DNA of 64,000 nt. It comes from Polytrichum commune. Taxonomy: Eukaryota; Streptophyta; Polytrichopsida; Polytrichales; Polytrichaceae. The translations under genes and the position numbers were made by a program. Below, one piece after another: positions 1 to 13,000 of this stretch (position 1 is the stretch's first letter; each line of letters begins with the position of its first letter). The notes under the pieces are model-generated. The model had not been told where the DNA came from. It did not search any database and saw only the letters and a list, made by a program, of their open reading frames with translations. Location of the stretch: the NCBI GenBank assembly GCA_950295325.1, contig OX485803.1, positions 23,806,001 to 23,870,000 of the forward strand, read 5' to 3'.

Positions 1-2118
1 TATGGACTTTATATTGCAAGGCCCACTCAACGGCCCACTTTGTAAAGTAGGGCTAAAGTTAAGGCCCACTTCAAGTCCAAGTGGGCTCAACTCCAAATGG
101 GCCCTAATATAAAGTGCCCCTAAGTATATGGCTAGCTTTGTAGTTTAGAATGGACCAAAAGAAATGACACATGCTATAACAAGATTGGATAATGCTGCAA
201 TATAGACATCATTTAAGATGAACAATTGAACAACACTGAAATGACATAATATTTAATGTACATGTCAGAAAAGTGATTCTCCATTGTGGACTCGAAAATC
301 TTTTGCGTTTCTACTGTGATTTTAAACCTGGGAGTCATAATCTTTGCAACTAATAACTGGATCAGATAATTCCCAAGCCGAACCTATAACACTAATGACT
401 GTGGTGCTAGAAGTTATCCACACTAAGGCCACATAAGCTAGAAGGCTTGGAAGTGATGACATATATTGGGATGGGAAATAATTGGGGTGTGAATCTAGGG
501 AAGTGTGACAAAAAATGAGAAATCTGGCATCCTTGAGTAGTCAACCCTCAAGATGTTTGCACATGGATTACTGACCCTTAATGGAGATATCACTGTGGGC
601 ATCCTTGTTGCAAGTGCTCTGAAGCAGTAAGTAACCAATTGAAGTTTCATAAGTTGAATTGCAATGCACAAGTTATAAGAGGTCAAATTGTATTGACAAC
701 TCTCATGGTCAACACACTATCAAAATCATCAATGAGCCATGATTAAGAAAACACCCTTTATATTTCCAAAGTCACATGGTTACACACGCTTCAAAACACG
801 AATCTTATGATGAGTGACCAAGATTTTCTTAGTTAAGGAGAGCCACCTTTAAATCTTGCTTTGCCTCTACAAAACTAGTCTAGGCCTACCCAGATCTACC
901 CCAAACCATTAGATTCAAGGTTCACAAAAGCCACTAATTGCTATGTCGACAACATAACAACATTGGCACCCCCATCAGGCAACAAGGTCAACATAGGTCC
1001 CTTCAAACAATGATAATGGTTGTAAATTATATCACCATCCTCAATCCAACTAGATACAACCCATGTGCTCCCTCGTATGCTCCCCAATACACTATCGGCT
1101 GATCAAATCCAAAAATTGAAGGGCCTTCCTCCATCACAATCACTAAACTTTGTGTTGGCACACATGGGGGCACGCACAATGAATTGAGGCATTGTCATGT
1201 TGTCCTCCACAACCGTCCCAAGCCTAATTGCGAGGAAACAACATCATGAGGGACAACCACTAGAACATCCCCAACCATGCACCCCTCTCGTGCCAATGAA
1301 GTTGGTGTACCCATGCCATCTTCAACCGCATCACCCTCGCTAGTTATTGTTGGATTGGATACCTCCAAATGAATTACCCCATCCACTCTGGGCGTCTCCC
1401 AAAAGTGTAGAGAAAAATACGGACACAAGACTACAACCCACAAGATGCTCATCTGACTAGGTACAAAGGGAACCACTTGAATAGAAATCCTACAATGGTC
1501 ACTCATTTAAAACCTTGCCCATCATAGTTTCGCCTACAAGCCAACAAAAGTCTCGCCCACACCATATCACGCCACACCCCCCTTCACCTCTCTCTCGTGA
1601 GCACTAACAAAATGCCAAGATTTTGTGTTAGGGAAGGGGCCCATCCCATGCCAAAGCTCATAATTAGGAATAACACTTTCTTGCATTTCTAGCATCATGG
1701 GCTTGCAAGGTTTCGAGCTCAACCCTTCTTATAGGACAAAGTTACAACCACCCCTTTGAAACATGCAATCTCAACATGAGCACCTCACACCCTCCCACAT
1801 ATTTATATGGGCCTCCCATCATTCCCACCCTCATGCTAATACAACCCTACCCCTCCTCTTCCAAGAGCCTAAAAAACTTTGCCAATCACAAACCCAAATA
1901 ATCATCCCACCACACATATCATATTAAGAAACTACAATTTTAGCTACATAGCCCTCCTATCTACAGATAGGCAATATTTCTAGGAGTAGACTCAAATGGG
2001 GGTAATCCCATTCGACAAACTCTAGAAAGAATGGATCATTAATCTTGTTGGCGGTAAAATTGTCAAAGTTCATTTTATTTTATTTTATTTCTAAAAAATT
2101 ATAGGACTCCCCAAACTG
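1..2118. other. Intergenic, no gene recognised
   Basis: AT-rich sequence with only short open frames and no recognisable protein. The first 115 bases hold a cluster of GGCCCA/TGGGCC motifs on both strands, a motif found in plant promoters, but no gene follows close by. I see no other structure. Confidence 0.5.
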
Positions 2119-2336
2119 CACTAAATATGATATCTAGTGTCACTTACTATTTGGAATTACACAATGCTATAACTATAAAGTGAACATCTCATTTTTTACC
2201 AACAAAAGTCGAATCGGTTGTTTAGACATTATAGAATATTAAATTCTTTACTTGGTGAAAAAAATACACTAATAGTAAAAATATATAGGAGTGTGTAACT
2301 CCGCGTAGTGAGTGACACTAAATATCATATTTAGTG
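2119..2336. mobile_element. Short TIR element (MITE), CACTAAATA type
   Basis: The two ends are inverted copies over about 31 bases, starting CACTAAATATGATAT, with two mismatches by eye. The right flank is TA and the left is TG, so a TA target duplication with one mutated base is likely. The 218-bp body has no coding capacity. The ends resemble those of the better-preserved element at 22070-22407, suggesting one non-autonomous family that uses TA targets, as Tc1/mariner-type transposases do. Confidence 0.6.
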
Positions 2337-2616
2337 TACTTCATGACCTTACTCTAGATGGGAGTGAAGGGGTGAAAAATGGAAGAAGGCGGGTGACGAG
2401 CGCTCGATGGATGAAAAACCATCGAGCGCCTTTCTTCGTCACATTCTCAGGCATGGGTCAGGGTTGGGAACGGAGAGGGCTTCAAGCAACTTCACGAAGG
2501 AATCAATTGGCAGAGCTTGGTTCCACCGTTGCATGGTGCTCCTTCACAAATCGCTTCGTTACTTCCACACCCTTCGTTTGAGACCTTTCTTGCGAAATTT
2601 GGTGCACTAGGCAGCG

Positions 2617-2647
2617 TCTTCTTCTTCTTCTTCTTCTTCTTCTTCTT
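2617..2647. repeat. CTT trinucleotide microsatellite
   Basis: About ten uninterrupted CTT units. It lies some 1.3 kb before the RRM coding start, in what may be that gene's promoter or 5' leader; the transcription start was not located. Confidence 0.9.
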
Positions 2648-3912
2648 GTCCGACGCTGGAGATGTGAGACGAAGCCGTATAATCGTGGACTCCGGCACGC
2701 AGGTAGAATTGCTTGGTTATTTTTTCCTGATTTAAAGAGGTGAGAGAATGATCCAATGTGTTTTTGTGAAATAGGATAGTTGCTAACTTGCCAACAGGAG
2801 GTAAGAGGTAGTTATGTATCTTTATAGCTTTTATGTAGAGGTCATTTGGGAAGTCGATTCAATTCGAATTCTGGTGAGCATAGAGAAATTGCGCATCCTT
2901 TCCCGGTGGACTCTTTGGAATGCAATAGGTCTTTTTAAGAGAACGGCTTCTTCACAATGCTGTCAAATTGGAAGCAGGGGAAGAATGTTGATATGGTTAA
3001 GTGTGACTTCCTCGTGAAGGACAGGATCATGCACTTATGGTAAACCCGCGTTCTAATTCAAAGACCAGAGATGCTAATCAGAATATTGTGAGCTTGTGAG
3101 AAATCCTGTTTTTTCGATTTGATTCTACTTCTGATTGCGGGCAGTTAGAAAGCGTGACGACAGACATAACTATGTCTGCGGTCGCCCGTGACCTATTGTC
3201 AGAGGAGGCGGAGGAAGAAATACTGTGTATGAACTTGGCTTTGTGGACTTCTAAGGGCACACTTTGATGTGCCGGCAAAGTCAGCGAAAACTACTAGATG
3301 ACCAAAATTTGTACACGCTTCCAACTTCCACATGGAAGTGTGCGCTAATTTCCATAAACTTGTTGGTGTGGACCCAAGATTGTTGTATTTTACACCAATA
3401 TTTTTCAGGATGGCATATTCTTGATATTAAAATCTTATTCAAAGATTTCGAGTTTTTTGGAATTATTTTCATTTTTCTAGCATCCCAAGATATAAAGTTC
3501 AATCAAACCACTCATGCAACATTCAAAATAAGTAAGTGCAAGGACGGCCACATTCCCAACTTGCATGGTGGACAGCAAGGCATGTCCACTCTCTCATATG
3601 TTGACCCTTACTCCACATGGAAGTGCTTGACCAACAAGATGCTTGAAGATAATGGCTTCGCCGATGTTGGCAAACTCTATTTTGCTTCTATTTTGCTTCG
3701 CCGGAATGGCTGGCACATGGAAGTGCTTTAAGTCCAGAGGATGTACTCAGAGACCAGGGGTCAGGGATGAGCCTGGGAAGATAATACTGTGTGAATGTTC
3801 TTTCTGCAGAGACATATCATCACAGTGTCAAATCATCTATAGGATTTAACCATGTTGGCACTTCTCATTGTGTCAATGATTTTTGCAGGAGAGGGTACAA
3901 CACGGTGGCAAA

Positions 3913-5780
3913 ATGGGGACAGAGGCTGTGAAACCTGTGGCAGAATCGTGGTGGGACTGGATTAGTTCGAATCACAGTAATTTCCCTGGAGATGATGCAC
4001 TGGAATCCGAGAAACAAAAATACTTTAAAAGTCTTGTGGAACGGTGTGTGCTGGTGGAGTCTTTGTCACCCACTGTGACGGCACCGATCTTGACAGCTGC
4101 AATTGGTCAATTTGGAAATGTGCATGCTGTCAAGTTTCTGAAGTCTCCTCTCACTTTGAAGCAACCTGCTGTGTAAGCAATCTGAACCAATGTCATTGTG
4201 AGCAAAAATGTCATACTGTGAGGTCTTTAACTTTCTCCTGCATGTTGCGCTGGAAGATAGACACCATGACACAGGCAATGCAGATGTTACTAGTTCAACA
4301 AAGAACGTCAAGCAAACACATTTGGAATTTGTCATGCCAACTCATCTGAGTCATACAATGTGCATGCGAGTCATGTGTGTGAAACATAGTATGATTCACA
4401 TGTTGCAACATCCAGCCATGTTTGATGTTTGTACTTTTGAGAGTATCTTTTGCAAACAGTATTCTCATCACATTGGTTGCTGCCGGCAATCACTGCCCAG
4501 TATGAGTTTGTTTTGTTCACTTGCACATTTTTTCAAAAAGTTCTCTTGGTTCTCCTACACATTGGAGAAGTTCTTTGATTGAGCCTTGGATTTTTTATGC
4601 ATAGGGTTGTCAATTCTTCAAGCTTTCTTGTTAGCTTATATTTTATTTTGGATCCTGCTGAAGTATTTAGAATAATGGAGCAAATGCACCACTTTCAGGT
4701 CTGCAGTATTGGAGATGCAGAGTCGAGAGCAGGCCTCATTGGTGGAGTATGTTTGAGTGTTGTTTGAGAGTATTTTTTGCAAAGAGTCTTCTTATTACAT
4801 TGGTTGCTTTCAGCAATTGCTCTAATGTAATGCCTAGTATGAGTTCTCAAAGTTCATCTGCACTGTTGTCATAAAAGATCGAAGGTATCCTACACATGGG
4901 GAGAAGTTGTTTGATTGAGCCTTGACTGTTAATGCATAGGATTGGCAGGTTTTCAAACTTTCTTTTCTGATGTTTTTATTTTGGAATTTCTGCTGAAGTA
5001 TCTAGAACATTGGAACAAATGCACCACTTCAGGTCTGCAATATTGGAGATGGACAGTCGAGAGCAGGCCTCCACGGTTGAGTCTCAATTGCGAGATTATC
5101 TTTTCATGATCGGTGGCATGCCCAGGCCTGCCCGTGCTCGACGAGCAGAACCAGTCATGCTGGTGGACCATCCTTGCAACAGGAAAAGAAAGTGTGAGGT
5201 GAAACTTATCAGCAGGAGTGATCCTAATAAGGGCTCGCTATTTTTGAAGCGCTCGAAAGTTGAACAACAAGCAGCTGAAGCTTGTGTCCTTTATGAGGTG
5301 AGCACCAATTTCAACTTTCTTAGATATGGATAATGTTTACAATTCTGCTGAGACTGACAGCAGTTTGCCATCTTTTTGGGTGAGTGATACTTGTCTTCAA
5401 TGTGAGTTCTCTCCTTAAAGGGCATGGAAACAGACAGGAATGCAACTTGTCAGAGGTTTATCATCTCTGGTGCTTCAATTATGTGGATAATGTAGTTTAT
5501 GAGAGTACATGTTAATTGACCACCTATAGTTGACTTGTGCATTGGTCTGTAGTAGCAAATGCGTTCATGTAATTTGGTGGCTGCACCACCTACTCTTTCT
5601 GGGAGATATTGATCACATTTATGTCCTCATGGAATCCAGCAACAGAGAAAGGCTGAACAGGATCTGGCCAAGAAGCATGAGGAGAACTACGCGGATCTAA
5701 AAAGGAAGTATGCGTCCATCAAGGACAACAAAGACTTGGAACTTCTTCGGCGAGCGTATAACCTGGCTCGAGATATCTGA
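3913..5780 (+). CDS. RRM-domain protein, AIPP1/EDM3-like, three coding exons
   Basis: Coding exons are 3913-4172, 5033-5297 and 5640-5780. The junctions are GT..AG (donors GTAAGC and GTGAGC, acceptors CAG), phases match, and the product is 221 aa. An acceptor at 3886-3888 just before the start implies a spliced 5' leader; the first exon was not found. Residues about 36-125 form a degenerate RNA recognition motif: RNP2-like CVLVESL, then QFGNVHAVKFL, an RNP1-like SAILEMDS strand formed across intron 1, and the motif GMPRPARARRAEP after it. That last motif is what recalls the plant family containing Arabidopsis AIPP1/EDM3, known for acting with chromatin factors in alternative polyadenylation. 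The last 46 residues are charged and probably helical (QQRKAEQDLAKKHEENYADL). The gene model is confident; the family call is moderate and function is inferred. Intron 1 contains a tandem duplicate of exon 2. Confidence 0.75.
4437..5090 (+). repeat. Tandem duplication of intron 1 end plus start of exon 2
   Basis: Two copies about 327 bp apart (about 4437-4763 and 4764-5090). Shared landmarks in order are GAGAGTAT..TTTTGCAAA, ACATTGGTTGCT, CAGTATGAGTT, GAGAAGTT.TTTGATTGAGCC, ATGCATAGG, CTGCTGAAGTAT, and CAGGTCTGCA.TATTGGAGATG. The second copy carries the working exon 2. The first holds a pseudo-exon starting at 4699 with the same acceptor and phase, open for 18 codons to a TGA at 4754-4756. 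Confidence 0.8.
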
Positions 5781-7080
5781 AATGTGGGATCATTGCACTA
5801 TGCAGTAGAGGACATGAACCACTATGCTCATGGCCAACTTTTGGTCTGTCCACTTGTCTCACAAGGTTGCAGCATGACCGAAAATTTTGTAGGAAGGTCA
5901 GTCCAACATATCCTCATGTACAAAATTATGCAACCTATAGCATCAGTCTTTATGGGTTGACTGCAGGTGTGCTAAAGCACACAGGTGGAGGTTTGGAAGG
6001 TTCTTCAAATGGACAAGGGCAACCCTCTGAAAGCAACACAATTTGAATTGCAATTTGTAGATTCAATTGATCAAGTCTATCTTGGTAAAGGTGCGAGTGA
6101 AATATCAGGTAGTCAAATTTTGAACCTCCTTCCATGTTACTCTTTTACGTCATATAGGTTCAAGCGAGAGTGTAAGGCACCACAGGTTCTGTGGCAAGCT
6201 TCAGAGCTTTGGTTCAAGCCTCTGCTTTTTTGTACTAAAGACACAAACAGCTCTGTCCTGTGAACTTTCTCTTGTACATCATAATTGGGCTGTCACAACT
6301 GTAAGTTTGAATCACGGACATGTTGTTCACTAGCTTATTATTTTTATTATTTTTATTTTTTTACTTTCATGATATATTGTACACTCCCACAAATAGTTAT
6401 GACATCTCAATCTTGCAGCGACGCAAAATTACCATTGTTAATCTGATTAATGACATTGCTTGGGGTTTTCAGTATCCTTCTACAAATATCATGATGTTGC
6501 TCATCTGGTGAATTGTTTAGTTTTGTGTTGAAAGGATTGTGCAGACTGCTATGCATTGTATAGCACTTATCTTGGAATCCTGGTGAGTTATTATTTGGAG
6601 ATTAACCCACTTTGAAACAATATTCTCCATACTGATATTCCTGAATGTCAAGTTGCAGTCCATGGCATTTTTCCTGATAGTTATGAATTACTCAAATAGT
6701 GTTACTGTAGGTCAGATCCTGAACTAGCAAATTGTCGACTGTGGAAGTTGGGGGTCATGTTGTCAATTGCTAACAACTTGGTGCAACTTTGACTTCCAAC
6801 CCTATTATTTATTTTGTGGCGTTTTTCCCCGGTCCTTCATCTATGTATGTGAATGGTTGAAGTCAGTTTTCAGTGTACTAGCACATCAGGGACGAGATTC
6901 TTAGTTGAGAAACCTTTCCAACAAGAGAGTGGTGAAGTAGGTGGAATGGCCACTTGGAATTTGTCTTGTAAACTCTCCCTGTAAACGTAACCTTCTTTTG
7001 TGTTTTTGACCCTTGCAATGTAATTTGTTTCATTTCTGACCCTTGCAATATAATTCCAGATTATTATGGTAATATGCATT
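5781..7080. other. 3' flank of the RRM gene
   Basis: Probably contains the 3' UTR. A 92-codon frame at 5985-6263 has no recognisable domain and no splice connection I can support. The rest is AT-rich with no gene. Confidence 0.35.
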
Positions 7081-10000
7081 AGATATTCAAGTTATCTTTA
7101 AAGTGTCTGGATGTTGGGTCAAAGTCAGGGTGGAGGCCTGAGTTGAGGGTAGACGATATGCTACCCCCTATGAGCTTTTCTAGGGGAGCTTGACAGGTCA
7201 GAATTTGTCCGGCTGCGAAGAAAGCCCCTACATGATTGGTGACGTTAGCAGTAATCATCCATCTCCGTCCAGGTGGACGATGGAAAGACAACACGTGCGA
7301 CATATAGAGTGACATTTTTCATAGTTATGTCATGTGTCATGCATATTGGAATTCAAATCATGTCATGCCGGTTTTTCCGAATTTGAGATTTGGTTCATAT
7401 GGAGCCAACGTTGGATTTGATGTCTTTTTGGGTTATTACCCCGAGTTTGTGTTGTGCATGATATGGTATGAGGATCTATATTATGGTTTCTTAGAGAACA
7501 CCACATTCACTGTCATTTTGATGCTTGATCAACTCTCTCATGATGCATGTTTAGCATTTTGATGCTTGCAGAACTCTCCAAATCACACCCAATTCTTAGC
7601 CACCACAAATTTGTTGAGTTTAGGGTTTGCTCATACACACATAGAGTGCCGACACAACAAGTGCTTCAGGGATTCATATCCACATAGTTTAAGATTTAGG
7701 ATCCATCAACAATTTCAATTTTCATTTGCACACATCATCTGGTGGATGTCCAAAGGTATGACCTTGTAAGTGATCATCCTTGTCCAATGGCACATGGTAG
7801 ACTTCAGTCACTATGGCACTTGGATAATGACCTCCACCAAACGGACTTTGTTGTAGATAAGGTCAAACATGGTGACCTCATCATGGAAATTAGAGAGAAA
7901 GTCCAAAACCCCCCTCTTGGTGAATTTTGCTTCCAGGACTTGGTATAGATAGATCACGTGACGCATGGGAAGGGAATATACAAGACGTCGAGACTGGCTG
8001 TGATTTATTGGGATAGACTTCATGATTTCATTAAGGAAGAGCAACACCACCTTCTTTATCCTTGCAAATACACCAAAGTAATCATAAGGGTTAACTTGCC
8101 CAATTCATTAAGGTTCCCACGTGCAAACAGTGCGGCTATGGTTGTGAGGTTTGTCATTCAATATTAAATTATCATGATAATCCATGTCCTTTAGGCTTTT
8201 GTTGGTTCATTATTGGACTGGAGCTTGGTCTTTAGATCATTTCACATTCACCTCTGTAAACACATACATCAAAACATGGTACCTATATCATTCCATAATA
8301 GAGTTATCCTTTAATTCAAAGGAGTTTGGTAGGGAGTTTCTTACAAAACCTTCCATGTTTGGCAAGCTTGAGGTGCATGCGTCGGAGGTCGTGTGGAGGT
8401 TTGAACCAATAACATTCTATATCAGGGGATTGAGGGTCAAACTCATTTTAGCACCGCATGAATACGCCTTTATGAAATCCACTTTTACTTGTCAATGAGA
8501 GAATAGTTGAATATTTTTTCATCCACATCATGTAATTCAATGATTGCATCAAACAAACAAAGACCAATGCACATTAACTTAACCACAATATGGAGAACAA
8601 ATCTCAAGGAAGTCCATGAGCACTCCAAGAGCCTTTACTTTCTAAACACATAGAACCCAAAATACAAACCCTAACAAGAATGGATAGGGTAGTCATTGAG
8701 GACTATTAGGTTCATAGGACAACATGGAATGAAAATGTTGCATAAAACTAAAACATTTATTGTCAAGTTTTCTCTAAACCTTAAGGCTCCCTTTTGCACA
8801 TGTTGCACTCATGACCCATTTATATAAGATATACCTTCGCAATAATCGCAAGGTGTTAGAGAATGGGTATTAGTGATTTGGCTACATTGGCGCCAATATT
8901 TGAAGAGTTACATGTTGTTTATGTGGTGTTTCCTATCGATTGAGATTCGTACTCATAATACACAAAGGTAGTTGTGGATATTGCCGTGAGAGAGTTGTTG
9001 GCACATGATGAGTTCTACTAGACCATTAGGATAGAAACTACACATATGTGGGAGGTGCAAGGTTAAACTATGCACATGAGAGAGAGAGAGAGAGAGCTTA
9101 AACATCAATATTTTGACTTTCCTTGTTGCAATCTAGATGGGAGAGAGTTGGCTTGCAAAGAGCCTAATATATGGAGGTGCTTTTAGGGTCCTCTATTTGA
9201 CAATCAAACATGAGGATATGAGAGATTACTTTATGAGAAAATACAAAAATTGGTATGAATTCTACATAACACTAGAGGACAAGCTCGCTTACGAACTCAA
9301 TCCGTGCAAAGAGTGTGTGGAGTGGGTAAGGTTTATCGGACCTACAATTTTTTTAATGGAAACCACAATGTTTATTCTAAGTAGATTGGATTGTGGAACT
9401 GTGTGGCATTGTGTATAAGATTGTGGATCTTGACTTGTGTTCTAACTTTATATCCTATAGATGAAAGGAGGGGATTGTCACAACTTTCTTATGAGAGCAT
9501 TCATTTTGAAAACTTGACAAATGGTCCAACTTTGTGCTTTTATGTGGAGGTCATTGTGGAGGACAAAGCTATTTTGAACAACCCAAGGTTGAAACAAGAG
9601 GATGGGTAGGTGGGTAGCGAGAGCAACCATTTCAACCCCACCCATATAGAGTTCTACTAACAAGAGTTTTAAGGGCTATCATGGAGACCTAGTAGCTTGT
9701 AGTGTTAATAAACCCATACAACATACACTTTGAGCAATATTCAAACGAAAGAAAGAAGAATGTAACTCAAATCATACAATATTTAGTGTGGAAGAAAGTT
9801 TATGCTATCTATACCTTTCGATAACACCTTGTAGGAGGAGACATTGGAGGAGGAGCTTTGATATTGCTTGACGAAAATCAAGATCGGAAGGTCGAATCCA
9901 TATGAAAATTTAAGTGCATGCTTGCATAGCAATGACGTGTGGGAGTGGTTGAAGCGGAGTGACGGATTTGCAAGCAAGAACGTTTTAAAGAAGAGGCAAG

Positions 10001-13000
10001 ATATTTCTGATGGAAGACAAAGGAAACCACCCTTTAAGAGGATTAGCAATATATCTTCTCCGATTTCAACAGACACCACAACATCTGCATTGGTCATGGC
10101 CACAACCTTCCAAACCAATAAGAAACAAGTTCCTAGTGCTAATTTGGAGAATGTGGGAGGTGGTTCAAAGCCTTTGACAAAAGGCAAGTGCTTGATGGCT
10201 CAAGCAAAAAAATGATGGTTTAAGAATTTCATTTGATTGATCAAGCCTTAAAACTGGTGTCGAGAGATTAAGTGCTATAATTAGATGATAGTATGAACTT
10301 TTGAGGAGTTTAAAGCATACCTAGAAGAGGATACTTCTCTTCACTTCTAGATTACTAGAGGGAGCCTAAGTTCAAGACTAACATGCAACTTTTCACCATC
10401 ACATTATTTTAGATTCTTAGGAATTTTCAAAGTCTAATTTTTATAGGAGTGATGTTCATGTAACCAATTAGCAACGGGTTACAACGTCTAAGGCTGAGGG
10501 TTGAAGGTGATCTATACAAGGTGCACCCCCCTGGGATATTGGTATGTAGGTAATATACACTATATGATTACAAATATACAATAAATGCATGTATGATATT
10601 TCCACCGTACTTTTTTTTAATTGGACAAATATGTCAATTGTTGTAAAAAATAATCATACCAACTTGTCACCTCCGCCTCTTTTTAATACCAATTTGATCC
10701 AAGGGGGGACTCCCATGCACTTGAAGTTAAAGTCCATGAATTCATTATATGTTTGCGGGACCTGACTCTAGAGCAAATGACAATAAGCTGCAACAAAGTG
10801 ACGTTAATTTCAAAAATGATAGTGAGCACATAATTGCTTATAAATTATGTAACCTTTTTTTACAAGTTATGTACAATTGAATCAAAGATAGTACATCATA
10901 GTCCTATGCCTATCCAAGTACTATGTGTCCAAAAACCTAAACAAATTCAGAGTATGTATCCAATGGTATGGGAGGGTCGCAACTTGAGCTTATACCATTC
11001 AAATTTTGTGCTCAAAGGGTTTGGCGTCTCGCCTCGTGCCTACTTTCATTGAGGGCCCACAATTTGTTGCCTCTGCCTCCCTAGCCACTTAAGAAACGAG
11101 TGTGCATGCGGTTCCCAATGGCCAACCCCGAAAGTTGGAAATGACGAAGCACATCTTGCATGCTAGGGCTATTGGCTCCATCTTAAACGTCCATAAGGCC
11201 GTTGACGTATTGCCATTTGTTTCAACCTCACATGGATTTCTAACGCATTGAATGCCACCTCTTGGGTGATCTTTGTTTGCCTATCTGCATCGGCTTTAAA
11301 TTTTTCAATGTTCAACATGTGCTTAATATCCCAAGTCATCATCTTGCTTGGAACCAGGTTGTGTGGCACTACTCCTATGGTCACGTGTGAGCCCAAATTG
11401 GTGCCCACATGTCAAGTTAATTCAAAAACTTATTAAAACTGTAGAAGCAGTGAGTTCTGGTGTTAAAGAAAAAATATAAAAAGAGTGAATTGTTAGAGTT
11501 TTGATTGAGTTAAGTTATTTTAGATTTGTTTAGTTAGGTGTTAAGGTTGAAGTGGGGAAGGGAAAAACACTCTTAATTAGTGAAAGTGGTTTAAGTTGAG
11601 GGATTGACGTTAAGCCTAAAGGTTTACATCGAAGTTTATTGATTAGTTTAGGCCTTGTTATGGTTCGTTTTAGGGTAAGAGTTATGTGGTTTAGAGAAGG
11701 GGGGGGCTCCCCAAATGGATGAGGATCGGGATTCTCGGATCGGGCAGAGGGAGGCCCCTGAAATGTTTTGGGTTTACGGCTAGACTCTCTCTCTCGGAAT
11801 CGGAACAATATAGGGGAGGAGGAAGAGGCCGGGGCCGGTGACGCCATTGGGAGAGGGCTTTTGCCCTGAGGATGCATTGAGTGCGGTCGCCAGGGTTGAA
11901 TGAGCTCGGGTTTGAGTAATGGTAACGAGGCAGGTGCAGTTCCACACCCAAAAAAACATTGGTCTAGAACATGAAAAAGCTGGTGGAAGGCAAGGGAGGA
12001 GGATTTCAGTGGCCGAATCGGATCAGGTAGAAAGCAACCAACTAGAGCTTGCGGCAATAGGTGGCTGGAATGATACACATCGGCCTTCTGGTTGATAACG
12101 GCAACCAAGTATCTGGCTTTCATCTCCAGGCTTCAGCATTCTTCTGCGGCATTGAATCTGAGGTAAAGATGGTATAAATGGGCGGAGAAGGGGTTGTCAT
12201 GAGCCCAATTTGGGAGAGGGGCTTAGCTGAGTGGCTGCGGTGTTGTGACACGGCTATGAGGACAGCAAGGAGGGAATTGACCAATGTAAGTAGCTACAAT
12301 CTCTCTGGATCCAGTTTAAACTTCTGAAGGTTCACGCGTGGGTAGAATCATCGGCACTGCTGGAATTCGGAGCACCCATTAAAGTGTGTAGCTACAGGGG
12401 TGAATTGACAAGCGGGAGCGCATTTAGAGACTGTTATGGATCAATGGCTCATTGGTAAAGCCGAACATTGACGCTGAGTCCTCGGAAGATTGTTGTGGCC
12501 GAGAAGGTGTTGACAGTCTCGGCATTGTTGCCTCCGCCGCTAAGTGACCACTGTTTTCAGTCCACCCAAGTAGCTGGGAGGGAATGTGGCTGTACTGTTA
12601 ACCCTTCGGCATTCAGCTCCTTGGCCAAACCCAGCTCGCACCTGCTCTGATCATCGGATGGGAGGACACGGCAGACTCCTCGGTGTTCCAGAGTTGCAGG
12701 CTCTTACGGCTAGCTGCCATTGGGGATGAACTCTGCTGGGAAGGAGTGGAGAGAACAGTTGCTGGAATTCGGTGAGCTGAGGTGGCACAAGGAAAGAGGG
12801 AGGTGGACGACCTCAGGCAGTGGGCTCCGATGGTTGAAGTCACATTTGGAGGAGCAACCAGCATATAACTAAGGGTTAATTAAGGGGGGGGGGGGTTTGT
12901 GTTGCTAAGTAGGATGTTAGTGGATGGTTAAGGGCATGATTAATAGACGGAGATCATAGGCATCATCAAGCTGACTGTTCAACTAGGTGGTTGTTCAATC

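Noticed and set aside
5985-6263. Extra coding exon of the RRM gene
   Set aside because: The RRM frame already ends in a clean stop at 5780, and no splice pair links this frame to it in phase.
11530-12123. 197-codon minus-strand frame
   Set aside because: Low-complexity Pro/Ser/Leu composition from a purine-rich opposite strand, no recognisable domain and no splice or promoter support.
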